NCBI GenBank assembly: GCA_937891165.1
Contig: CALAEX010000146.1
Coordinates: forward strand, 1-22,473
Length of the DNA: 22,473 bases
Source: an uncultured Lachnospiraceae bacterium
GTDB taxonomy: Bacteria; Bacillota; Clostridia; Lachnospirales; Lachnospiraceae
Reading direction: 5' to 3'
Shown here: positions 1 to 6,964 of the stretch, in pieces
How the letters are laid out: every line of letters begins with the position of its first letter
Position numbering within the stretch: position 1 is the stretch's first letter
Made by a program: the position numbers and the translations under genes
The notes under the pieces: generated by a model
The model's input: only the letters and a program-made list of their open reading frames with translations
Told to the model about the DNA's origin: nothing
The model's database searches: none

Positions 1-72
1 ATTATATCAAAAAAATACATTTATGGAACTTTTATTTTTATCGAACTCACGTTATTTTACAACATCCCCTTA

Positions 73-576
73 TTAAAACCTTCTAATTTTATCTTGAGAA
101 TCATCTACTGTATTTTCAATCGAACGAATCACTACATAATATTCATAGTCTTCATTCACCTTTACTTTTACTCTATCTCCTACTTTCTTTCCATAAATTG
201 CTTTTCCTATCGGAGACTCCACACTAATCAATCCATTCAACGAATCCCCTCTTACCGTTGTCACAATACGAAACTTCTCTACTTCATCATCTTCCTCAAA
301 ATAAACTTCCACGGTATTATTCATTCCTACTTCATCTTCCGCAGAAGTATCATCAATAATTTCCGCTGTTTTTATCATCTTTTCCAAATATCTAATTCTA
401 CTCTCATTTTGATTCTTATCCTTTTTTGCCGCATAATACTCAAAATTTTCACTCAAATCCCCCTGTGCCCTTGCTTCCTTTACCGCCTCTAACGCCTCTT
501 TCCTCACTACTAACTTCCTATACTCAATTTCTTCTTTCATCTTCTGAATGTCACTCTTCGTTAATTGATTATACAT
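73..576 (-). CDS. greA: Transcription elongation factor GreA
   Basis: GreA-type factor (167 aa) that rescues backtracked RNA polymerase by stimulating transcript cleavage. The N-terminal half is the charged coiled-coil hairpin with the tip motif GDLSEN, carrying the acidic residues that reach the polymerase active site, followed by EYYAAKKDKNQNESR. The C-terminal half is the FKBP-like GreA/GreB domain with SPIGKAIYGKKVGD. The reading frame is open 37 codons further upstream, but that part would overlap the divergent dedA gene. The ATG at 574-576 has an AGAAAGGA site about 6 nt upstream, so I start it there. It is slightly longer than the usual 158 aa because of a charged C-terminal tail. Fold and family are clear. 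Assignment as the housekeeping GreA rather than a second Gre paralogue is probable but not proven. Confidence 0.9.
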   Translation of the reverse strand: MYNQLTKSDIQKMKEEIEYRKLVVRKEALEAVKEARAQGDLSENFEYYAAKKDKNQNESRIRYLEKMIKTAEIIDDTSAEDEVGMNNTVEVYFEEDDEVEKFRIVTTVRGDSLNGLISVESPIGKAIYGKKVGDRVKVKVNEDYEYYVVIRSIENTVDDSQDKIRRF

Positions 577-657
577 ATCTTTTCCTTTCTCAATCTTATG
601 CATATTTCTTTTTCGTATAAAATATACTTTAAAAGAACTTACCTTTTGGAGATTTCT

Positions 658-1272
658 ATGGAATTTTTTACTCCTCTTTTTGAACAATATGGCCTACTTG
701 GCTTATGTCTCATGATTCTTTTAGAATATGCTTGTTTTCCTATTTCTAGCGAAATCGTTCTTCCTTTCTGTGGTGCTTTTGCCAAATCCTACGGCATTTC
801 CTTTTTTCTCCTCATTCCAGGCAGTGTTCTAGCTGGAATGCTTGGCACTTCCTTTTGTTACTTTATTGGTCGGCTTGGTGGTACAAAAGTTCTCACATTC
901 TTAAAAACTCGTTTTCCAAAAACAAAAAAAGGAATTGAAGCTTCCGAAGAAAAAATGGAACGGTTTGGAGCTTTAGCTGTCTGTTTTGGTCGTGTCATTC
1001 CTCTATGTCGTACTTATATTGCCTTTATTGCAGGAAGTGTAAAACAACCCTATTCTCAATTTTTCTCCTATTCTCTGTTTGGCATTACCGTTTGGAATTG
1101 TATTTTAATTGGACTTGGTTACTTATTAAAAAGTAATTGGAATGAAGTACAGCGGTATTACGAAAAATATAAAACAATTTTCGTAATTACCGCTGTTATC
1201 CTTGTTTTCTTATGTTTCCTAAGAAAATGGTATTTCAAACACCACTGTCCAAAAAATGATTCTGCATCATAA
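658..1272 (+). CDS. DedA family membrane protein
   Basis: Integral membrane protein of the DedA/SNARE-associated family (204 aa). The family includes flippases that recycle undecaprenyl phosphate or move phosphatidylethanolamine across the membrane. The sequence shows the family features in order: an N-terminal hydrophobic helix, a re-entrant segment with EYACFPISSEIVLPFCG (the E...P..SE pattern), a Gly-rich helix with FCYFIGRLGG, then FGRVIPLCRTYIAFIAG (the GR.IP..R signature) and two C-terminal membrane helices. The start is the ATG at 658, with TTTTGGAG about 7 nt upstream. An upstream in-frame extension back to 565 would overlap greA and lacks a ribosome site. It is divergent from greA, with an 81-nt shared intergenic region, and converges on pyrF with only 7 nt between stops. 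The substrate lipid cannot be told from sequence. Confidence 0.88.
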   Translation: MEFFTPLFEQYGLLGLCLMILLEYACFPISSEIVLPFCGAFAKSYGISFFLLIPGSVLAGMLGTSFCYFIGRLGGTKVLTFLKTRFPKTKKGIEASEEKMERFGALAVCFGRVIPLCRTYIAFIAGSVKQPYSQFFSYSLFGITVWNCILIGLGYLLKSNWNEVQRYYEKYKTIFVITAVILVFLCFLRKWYFKHHCPKNDSAS

Positions 1273-1279
1273 ACTTTTG

Positions 1280-2200
1280 TTATTTTATTGCACTATTGAT
1301 ATCTGCTTTCATATCTAATACTGCCGCTCTTGCTGCCTCTGCATAGCCAGTTTCACCATACTTTGCATAAGCTTCCTGTTTATAAGCAGCAATAATACCT
1401 CTCGAAGAATTGATAATTGCACCAAGTCCATCTTCATTAAAGAAATGAGCAAGGTCTGCACCTTTACCACCTTGAGCACCATAGCCTGGTACTAAAATAA
1501 AGGTCTTTGGCATCAACTTTCTTAAAATTTTACCCTGTTCTGGATAAGTTGCACCAACCACTGCACCAACATTGCTGTAGTCACCACTCATACAATCAGA
1601 GCCCCATTCCACCACTTTTTCGCCTACATACTCATACAAAGGTCTTCCATCAATCATTCTATCCTGAAATTCACCGCTAGATGGATTTGAAGTCTTGACT
1701 AAGATAAACAAACCTTTATCATTTTTCTTACACTCATCTACAAAAGGCTTTACACCATCTGTTCCAAGGTAAGGATTTACTGTAACAAAGTCCTCTCCAA
1801 ATGGCTCAAATGTATTTGCTCCAATCGTTACTTTACCAATATGACCTGTAGCATAAGCAGCGGAAGTAGAACCAATATCACCACGTTTAATATCACCAAT
1901 CACAATCAAGCCTTTTTCTTTACAATACTGTACGGTCTGATGAAATGCTACAAGACCTGGAAGTCCAAACTGTTCATACATTGCCACCTGTGGTTTTACT
2001 GCTGGAATTAAATCATAAACGGCATCTATAATCCCCTTATTATACTGCCATACTGCCTGTGCAGCACCTTCTAATGTTTCTCCATGCTCTTTAAATGCAG
2101 CTTCCTTAATATAATTTGGAATATACCCTAACATTGGGTCTAATCCTACTACAATTGGAGCATCAGTTGCTTTAATTTTTGCAATTAACTTATCAATCAT
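1280..2200 (-). CDS. pyrF: Orotidine 5'-phosphate decarboxylase (type 2)
   Basis: Catalyses the last step of de novo UMP synthesis, OMP to UMP plus CO2, in the cytoplasm. At 306 aa it belongs to the longer type 2 PyrF group; type 1 enzymes are about 235 aa. The N-terminal VVGLDPMLGYIPNY segment and the catalytic loop GDIKRGDIGSTSAAY, with its Asp-Lys-Asp charged network, are intact, and VPGYGAQGGKG near the C-terminus is the phosphate-binding loop. The ATG has an AAGGAG site 11 nt upstream that lies just after the pyrC stop, so it is co-transcribed with and probably coupled to pyrC (18-nt gap). pyrK, pyrD and pyrE, often next to pyrF in Clostridia, are not downstream here; the next gene is the convergent dedA. 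Confidence 0.95.
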   Translation of the reverse strand: MIDKLIAKIKATDAPIVVGLDPMLGYIPNYIKEAAFKEHGETLEGAAQAVWQYNKGIIDAVYDLIPAVKPQVAMYEQFGLPGLVAFHQTVQYCKEKGLIVIGDIKRGDIGSTSAAYATGHIGKVTIGANTFEPFGEDFVTVNPYLGTDGVKPFVDECKKNDKGLFILVKTSNPSSGEFQDRMIDGRPLYEYVGEKVVEWGSDCMSGDYSNVGAVVGATYPEQGKILRKLMPKTFILVPGYGAQGGKGADLAHFFNEDGLGAIINSSRGIIAAYKQEAYAKYGETGYAEAARAAVLDMKADINSAIK

Positions 2201-2218
2201 GATTTTTTCTTCTCCTTA

Positions 2219-3493
2219 TTACTTTTTATATACAACTTCGCCATCTACAATCGTATAATAAACCGTACCATATACTTTCTTTCCTGCAAATGGAGTATTT
2301 CTTCCTTTTGAGTAAAAAGTCTCTGGGTCAATTAAATAAGAGGAATCTACATCTACAATTGTAATATCTGCTGGCATACCTACTTGTAAACTACCTTTGT
2401 TAAGACCAAGCACTTTTGCTGGCGATAAACTCATACGCTCCACTAATTGGTTTAGTGTAAGTTTCCCTGTACGCACCAATTCAGTTACTGTAAGTGCAAA
2501 TGCTGTTTCCAAACCAACAATACCAAATGGAGCTTTTAACATTGTTTGCTCTTTTTCTTCTTTCGAGTGTGGTGCATGGTCTGTTGCAATTACTTCTAAT
2601 ACATTTTCTTGTAATGCCTGAATTAACGCTTGTTTATCTTCTTTCCCGCGAAGTGGAGGATTCATTTTATAGTTACCAAAATCTACAGGAATTTCCTCAT
2701 CTGTCATTGTATAATAATGAGGCCCTGTTTCACCACTCACTTTTAACCCTGCTTCTTTTGCTAATGCAATCATTTTTACACTATCTTTTGTAGAACAATG
2801 GCACAAATGAAGCTGTACACCAGTTTCCCTAGCTAGAAAAATATCTCTTGCTGTAATAATGTCTTCTACTGCATTTGTAATACCAGGAAGTCTTAATTCT
2901 TCCGCCCTCTTTCCAGCATTCATTACTCCGCCTCGGACTAAATCAATGTCCTCACAATGGGCAAATACAGGAATTCCTGCTTCCGCAGCCGCTTTCATTC
3001 CTTCTGCATAAAGAGCAGAATTCATAACCGATTTTCCATCTTCGCTCACTGCTACAGCACCTGCTTGTGCCATACCTTTAATATCTGCTAATTCCTTCCC
3101 TTCTTGACCAATCGAAATTGCTCCAATTGGAAGAATGTGTACTTTAGAATCTGTTTTTGCTTTTTCCAAAAGGGCATGGATTTTTTCTGGTGAATCTGTA
3201 GCAGGCTTTGTATTAGGCATTGGACAAATACTCGTAAAACCACCTGCTGCTGCTGCCATAGAACCTGTTGCTATTGTTTCTTTGTATTCCAATCCCGGTT
3301 CTCTTAAATGGACATGCAAGTCAATAAATCCTGGCATTACATATTTTCCTGTCGCATCAATCATATTTGCATCTGTACAGTAAATACGTCTTGCCACTTC
3401 TTTTACTACACCATTTTGTACTAAAACATCATAAATTCCATCAATTCCCGCTGCCGGGTCAATCAGATGACCACCACGTATTAACAAATTCAT
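2219..3493 (-). CDS. pyrC: Dihydroorotase (class I)
   Basis: Zinc amidohydrolase that interconverts carbamoyl aspartate and dihydroorotate in pyrimidine synthesis. All metal and substrate motifs are visible: DLHVHLREPG near residue 60 (HxH plus Arg), EDGKSV (bridging Asp region), FAHCED, HLCHCST and IATDHAPHS (catalytic Asp). The length, about 424 aa, fits Bacillus-type PyrC. Two ATGs lie three codons apart (3502 and 3493). The GAAAGGA site abuts the first one and leaves a normal 9-nt spacing only for the second, so I start at 3493 (MNLLIRGG). It is followed 18 nt later by pyrF, giving two consecutive pyrimidine genes in one transcript. truA lies 79 nt upstream in the same direction. I see no PyrR-type attenuator in that gap. 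Confidence 0.95.
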   Translation of the reverse strand: MNLLIRGGHLIDPAAGIDGIYDVLVQNGVVKEVARRIYCTDANMIDATGKYVMPGFIDLHVHLREPGLEYKETIATGSMAAAAGGFTSICPMPNTKPATDSPEKIHALLEKAKTDSKVHILPIGAISIGQEGKELADIKGMAQAGAVAVSEDGKSVMNSALYAEGMKAAAEAGIPVFAHCEDIDLVRGGVMNAGKRAEELRLPGITNAVEDIITARDIFLARETGVQLHLCHCSTKDSVKMIALAKEAGLKVSGETGPHYYTMTDEEIPVDFGNYKMNPPLRGKEDKQALIQALQENVLEVIATDHAPHSKEEKEQTMLKAPFGIVGLETAFALTVTELVRTGKLTLNQLVERMSLSPAKVLGLNKGSLQVGMPADITIVDVDSSYLIDPETFYSKGRNTPFAGKKVYGTVYYTIVDGEVVYKK

Positions 3494-3572
3494 CACCGCC
3501 ATTCCTTTCTATTTTTTAGTAACCGTTCCACTACTCCTATCATTGACTACATAGCTAAACTTTTACTTTATT

Positions 3573-4340
3573 TTAAGTATAACTTACATCTACTAAAAAT
3601 AATCCTTTTGGCTCTACAGCTTTTCCAGCCTTTTCTCTATCTCCCGAAGCGATAATGTTCGAAATTTCTTCTGGTGTAATTTCTAAAAGACCTACACTCA
3701 GTATCGTTCCTACTAAAATCCGCACCATATTTGGCCAGAAATCATCTCCTTTGATTGTCACAGTAATTTCCTTTTCATCCCCATAAATATCAATCGAAGA
3801 AATTGTCCTTACGGTAGACTTTTTCATTCTCTTATTATCAGAAAATGCCTTAAAGTCATGCGTTCCAATCAATTGTGCTGCTGCCTGCTTCATCAATTTA
3901 ATATCAGGACGTTTAAAGCAGTAAAAATTATACTTTCTATCAAATACCGATGGCACTTCGCCAATCGTAATCCGATATTCAAAAATAAATTCTTTTGCAT
4001 GAAAAGAAGCATGAAATCTATCATCTACCTCTAATGCTTCTAACACTGCAATATCTCTTGGAAGGTAACGATTCAAATACTGTTTCATTTCATACGTTTT
4101 CTTTTTTGAGTCTGTATGAAAGTTCGCCACTTGGCGATAGGCATGTACTCCGGCTTCCGTACGAATTGCACCAATTAACTCTACTTTCGTTCCTTCCATT
4201 TTTTCTAATACTTCTTCTATTTTTTCCTGAATCGCACCACCTTTTGCCGAACTACTATTTTTTACAGAAGTTACAGCCTTTTGCCATCCATCATATCTAG
4301 AACCATCGTATTCTATTATAAGCTGAATATTTCTCATCAT
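3573..4340 (-). CDS. truA: TruA-like tRNA pseudouridine synthase with Asp-to-Glu change at the catalytic position
   Basis: TruA family protein (255 aa); TruA converts U38-U40 of the tRNA anticodon arm to pseudouridine. Family landmarks are present: IEYDGSRYDGWQ at the N-terminus, GAIQEKIEEVL, VHAYRQVANF, YLPRDIAVL, DRFHASFHAKEF and the C-terminal FWPNMVRILVGTILSVG. The catalytic loop, normally GRTDAGVHA with an essential Asp, here reads IRTEAGVHA. Residue 62 is Glu, encoded by GAA at 4155-4157, and the preceding Gly is Ile. This suggests a divergent second TruA paralogue with altered or lost activity; the housekeeping copy would be elsewhere. The stop codon of the upstream amidase directly adjoins its first ATG (TAGATGATG). 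The second ATG (4337) has the better spacing from GTGGAG and may be the real start. Coupled translation is likely. Confidence 0.82.
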   Translation of the reverse strand: MMRNIQLIIEYDGSRYDGWQKAVTSVKNSSSAKGGAIQEKIEEVLEKMEGTKVELIGAIRTEAGVHAYRQVANFHTDSKKKTYEMKQYLNRYLPRDIAVLEALEVDDRFHASFHAKEFIFEYRITIGEVPSVFDRKYNFYCFKRPDIKLMKQAAAQLIGTHDFKAFSDNKRMKKSTVRTISSIDIYGDEKEITVTIKGDDFWPNMVRILVGTILSVGLLEITPEEISNIIASGDREKAGKAVEPKGLFLVDVSYT

Positions 4341-5195
4341 CTACTCCACACTTTCAAAATATGCATCAATACCATCACAAATTGCTTTTACCATCTTTTT
4401 CTGATAATCTTCCGACCAAAGATTGGTATCTTCTTCCTTATTTGACATAAAACCAAGCTGAAGTACAGTAACTGGAATCTTACTCCAATTTAAAGTTGCT
4501 ACTTTATCTGTTTCACTTAATCCTCTATCTTTTGCACCTGTTGCTGCAATTAACGCACTTTGTATAAAACCTGCCATACTCTTACAATCTTCATACATAG
4601 TTCCAATAAAAGAATTACTCTTGGATGGAATCTGTGCATAAATTCCTTTGGCATCTACATTAGATGCGGCATCTGCTTGAATACTAATATAGATTTCTGC
4701 TCCACTTTCATTTGCTAGTTTTGCTCTATCTGCATTACTTAATTCCACATTACTTTCTTCTCTTGTCATAAAGACTTCATAACCTCGAGCCATTAATTCC
4801 TCTTTTACCTTTAATGTAAATGCAAGACTCCATTCATGTTCCCTTTTTCCTGTTGTAGTACTTGTTGCACCATAGGACATTTTATCCACTGTTGTAGATG
4901 CACCCGGTCCAATTGGTTCATCTTCTGTCATTGCTTTTTCTTGCTGACCTGGGTCTAGGGCAACTTTATGCCTTGGTTTTGGCGTAGGTGTTGGTGTATT
5001 TGTTGATTCTGGTGCTTTCGTTGCATCTTGCGAAGAACCACCAGATGGTGATGGAGATACTAATGTACCAGAAGTTTGATTGCCATCCTCTTTTCCGTCT
5101 TTGACTACTGTAGCAATTCCAAGAACTACAGTGATTACTAAAAGAACTGCCACAATGCAAAACATCACTTTCGTAAGATTACTTAATTGTTTCAT
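4341..5195 (-). CDS. Membrane-anchored Amidase_3-like protein lacking catalytic residues (probable pseudoenzyme)
   Basis: 284 aa. A short cytoplasmic N-terminus and one membrane helix (about residues 10-31) are followed by a Ser/Thr/Pro-rich linker to about residue 75 and an Amidase_3 (N-acetylmuramoyl-L-alanine amidase) domain facing the wall. The fold is clear: HKVALDPG, REHEWSL, MARGYEVFMTRE, SNADRAKLAN and LGFMSNKEED. The residues needed for chemistry are not. The first zinc His (DAGH in active enzymes) is Gln84, the second (RIHAD) is Gln173 and the catalytic Glu (ILEMGF) is Gln246. Only the middle metal ligand, Glu119, remains. The paralogue at 18370-19326 keeps all four. The reading frame is intact with a good AAGGAG site, so this looks like a selected pseudoenzyme, perhaps binding peptidoglycan or regulating an amidase, rather than decay. 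Its target is unknown. Confidence 0.85.
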   Translation of the reverse strand: MKQLSNLTKVMFCIVAVLLVITVVLGIATVVKDGKEDGNQTSGTLVSPSPSGGSSQDATKAPESTNTPTPTPKPRHKVALDPGQQEKAMTEDEPIGPGASTTVDKMSYGATSTTTGKREHEWSLAFTLKVKEELMARGYEVFMTREESNVELSNADRAKLANESGAEIYISIQADAASNVDAKGIYAQIPSKSNSFIGTMYEDCKSMAGFIQSALIAATGAKDRGLSETDKVATLNWSKIPVTVLQLGFMSNKEEDTNLWSEDYQKKMVKAICDGIDAYFESVE

Positions 5196-5283
5196 ACTCG
5201 TCTCCTTGGTTGATAAAATTTCAGAACTTATTATTAGAATACCACATTTGATTGCTTTTTTCTACCAAAACAACTAAAAAAAT

Positions 5284-5310
5284 AAAAAAAGGATACTTTT
5301 CCAAGTATCC
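5284..5310 (-). terminator. Intrinsic terminator after tRNA-Thr
   Basis: Read on the minus strand, a perfect 8-bp stem (GGATACTT / AAGTATCC) closes a 4-nt loop and is followed at once by seven T residues. It lies 4 nt past the 3' end of tRNA-Thr. It therefore ends the cysE-cysS-mrnC-rlmB-sigH-tRNA-Thr transcript and separates it from the amidase-truA-pyrC-pyrF group. Confidence 0.92.
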
Positions 5311-5314
5311 TAAC

Positions 5315-5386
5315 AGCTGATGACGGGAATTGAACCCGTGACCCCTTCCTTACCAAGGAAGTGCTCTACCTCTGAGCCACATCAGC
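5315..5386 (-). tRNA. tRNA-Thr (anticodon GGT)
   Basis: 72-nt cloverleaf without encoded CCA. The 7-bp acceptor stem is GCTGATG / CATCAGC with discriminator T. The D arm is GCTC/GAGC, the anticodon stem CTTCC/GGAAG encloses loop TTGGTAA (anticodon GGT, reading ACC and ACU), and the T arm has loop TTCAATT. The 5' end is only 7 nt after the sigH stop and no promoter fits between, so it is probably cut from the sigH transcript by RNase P. The terminator follows directly. Confidence 0.97.
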
Positions 5387-5393
5387 ATGCTCG

Positions 5394-6014
5394 TCAGGTC
5401 AGCTCATATAAGACCTGTGAGAGCTTCTTTTTAATTCTTTGTATGGCATTATCGACCGATTTGACCTCTTTTCCTACAGCAGCAGCGATTTGATTATAAT
5501 TATAATCTTTCATATAGTAAAAGAGAACTTCTCGCTCCATTTTGCTTAACTGCCCTACAAGTGTATATTCTATCACATCTGCACTCTCTTTGTCAATAAT
5601 TAATTGTTCTGGATTTTTGTTTTTTTCTGATGCAATTCCTAACAATTTTTCCATGGGTACTTCTTGCTCCTCTGCCCCTACCATACTATCAATGGAAACA
5701 TAATTATTCAATGGCTGATTCTTCTTTGTATTAGAACCTTTCACTGCACTATACATCTGCCGATTAATACACATTTCCGCAAAATAAGCAAAAGAAACAT
5801 CCTTTTCTTTTTTAAAATCACGAATTGCCTTATAAAGACCAATCATACCCTCTTGAATTAAATCCTCTTTATCAGCACCTACCAAAAAAAGGGTACGTGC
5901 CCTGCTTCGCACCAGATTCTTATACTTATTCATTAAAAAATCCATGGCCTCCGTATCCCCAGCCATAATTTTCTCTACTAAAATCTCATCCGTGTCCTGC
6001 TCTCGTCTTTTCAT
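5394..6014 (-). CDS. sigH: RNA polymerase sporulation sigma factor SigH
   Basis: Sigma-70 family factor (206 aa) matching SigH (Spo0H), which drives early sporulation and stationary-phase genes in Firmicutes. Region 2 is very characteristic: KYKNLVRSRARTLFLVGADKEDL followed by QEGMIGLYKAIRDF and an aromatic segment FAYFAEMCINRQMYSAVK for promoter melting. Region 4 at the C-terminus has LSKMEREVLFYYMKDYNYNQIAAAV, a helix-turn-helix for -35 recognition. Its place after cysS-mrnC-rlmB matches Bacillus, supporting orthology. The ATG at 6014 is directly preceded by an in-frame TTG (6017). The AAGGAG site is 13 nt from the ATG and 10 nt from the TTG, so TTG is a real alternative start. A three-codon ORF (ATG at 6025) ends in TGATG over the sigH start. 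Confidence 0.93.
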   Translation of the reverse strand: MKRREQDTDEILVEKIMAGDTEAMDFLMNKYKNLVRSRARTLFLVGADKEDLIQEGMIGLYKAIRDFKKEKDVSFAYFAEMCINRQMYSAVKGSNTKKNQPLNNYVSIDSMVGAEEQEVPMEKLLGIASEKNKNPEQLIIDKESADVIEYTLVGQLSKMEREVLFYYMKDYNYNQIAAAVGKEVKSVDNAIQRIKKKLSQVLYELT

Positions 6015-6056
6015 CAAATAAACATTTCTCCTTTTACATAATCGTTTTCTTTGGCA

Positions 6057-6194
6057 AGAGACTTTCTCAGATTAGTATCTTAGAAGGACCGTTTAGAAAC
6101 GGCAGTCCTTGGCGAGGTCTTTTCGAGCCTAGTACTGCTCCGTTTCGCTACGAGCGAGAGCGTGTCCTAAAAGATACTAATCTGAAAAGTCTCT
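6057..6194 (+). repeat. Structured palindromic element, copy A (138 nt)
   Basis: Long imperfect palindrome between rlmB and sigH. The outer helix pairs 6057-6063 with 6188-6194 and, perfectly over 13 bp, 6068-6080 with 6172-6184. Inside, GGAC/GTCC extends the stem. A long arm follows, with 7-bp helix GAAACGG/CCGTTTC, a 6-of-7-bp helix and an apical hairpin containing GCGAGGTCTTTTCGAGC. A second short hairpin has a GAGA (GNRA) loop. The 82-nt core 6086-6167 aligns without gaps to 21499-21580 (64 of 82 identical by my count), and several differences are compensatory. The GNRA loop and G-U pairing suggest the plus strand is the RNA sense, although both neighbouring genes are on the minus strand. 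No transposase or terminal target duplication was seen. I cannot name the family. Confidence 0.85.
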
Positions 6195-6209
6195 CTAAAA
6201 TACAACTTA

Positions 6210-6953
6210 TTAAGCACGCTGTCGTACAATTTCATATGCTAATATCCCTGTTGCTACCGAAGCATTTAAAGAATCAATTTGCCCCTTCATTGGAATACTT
6301 GCTGTAAAATCACAAGTTTCCTTCACTAAACGGCTTACCCCTTCTCCTTCATTTCCAACAACTAATCCAATTGGACCTGTTAAATTCTGGCGGTACATCA
6401 CTTCTCCATCCATATCTGCACAAACAAACCATAAGCCTTGTTTTTTCAATTCTTCCATGGTCTGTACCAAATTTGTCACCTTTGCAACAGGAGTATAATT
6501 CAATGCACCAGCAGAAGTTCTTGCTACAGTTGCTGTCAATCCTACGGCACGACGTTTTGGAATAATCACACCATGAGCCCCTGCTTGGTTTGCTGTACGA
6601 ATAATAGCACCTAAATTGTGAGGGTCTTCAATTCCATCCAAAAGAATTAAAAATGGTGCTTCTCCACGTTCTTTTGCAAGTGCTAACATATCCTCTACTT
6701 CCGAGTACTCATATGCAGCCGCATACGCAATTGCTCCCTGATGTTTTCCTGTATCTGAGAGTTGGTCTAGTCTATCTTTGGATACAAAGTTAATAATCGT
6801 ATCCCCTTTTTTTGCTTCACGCAAAATTGTCTTAATTGGACCATCTTGGCAACCATCCAATAAAAACAGCTTATCAATTGGTTTTCCAGAACGAAATGCC
6901 TCAATTACAGCATTTCGCCCCTCTATTTTTAATTCTTCTATTTTCTGTTCCAT
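6210..6953 (-). CDS. rlmB: 23S rRNA (guanosine(2251)-2'-O)-methyltransferase RlmB
   Basis: SpoU/TrmH-type SPOUT methyltransferase (247 aa) that 2'-O-methylates a guanosine of the 23S rRNA P-loop using S-adenosylmethionine. The N-terminal substrate-binding domain (IEGRNAVIEAFRSGKPIDKLFL) precedes the knotted catalytic domain. The latter carries motif 1 DPHNLGAIIRTANQAGAHGV with its Asn and Arg, motif 2 LVVGNEGEGVSRLV, and motif 3 IPMKGQIDSLNASVATGILAYE. The start ATG has AGGAG 7 nt upstream and lies 11 nt after mrnC. In Bacillus the next gene is rae1 (yacP); here a 192-nt gap with the palindromic element lies before sigH. Confidence 0.94.
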   Translation of the reverse strand: MEQKIEELKIEGRNAVIEAFRSGKPIDKLFLLDGCQDGPIKTILREAKKGDTIINFVSKDRLDQLSDTGKHQGAIAYAAAYEYSEVEDMLALAKERGEAPFLILLDGIEDPHNLGAIIRTANQAGAHGVIIPKRRAVGLTATVARTSAGALNYTPVAKVTNLVQTMEELKKQGLWFVCADMDGEVMYRQNLTGPIGLVVGNEGEGVSRLVKETCDFTASIPMKGQIDSLNASVATGILAYEIVRQRA

Positions 6954-6964
6954 ATTTGCTCCTC

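Noticed and set aside
94..620. Plus-strand ORFs across greA
   Set aside because: Low-complexity Ile/Phe/Leu translations antisense to greA, with no ribosome site or family signature.
577..687. N-terminal extension of GreA by 37 residues
   Set aside because: It overlaps the divergent dedA start, is Lys/Arg-rich without GreA similarity, and the internal ATG has the ribosome site.
6057..6194. Simple rho-independent terminator
   Set aside because: The structure is far larger than a terminator, lacks a T run on either strand in copy A, and has a conserved internal core shared with copy B.
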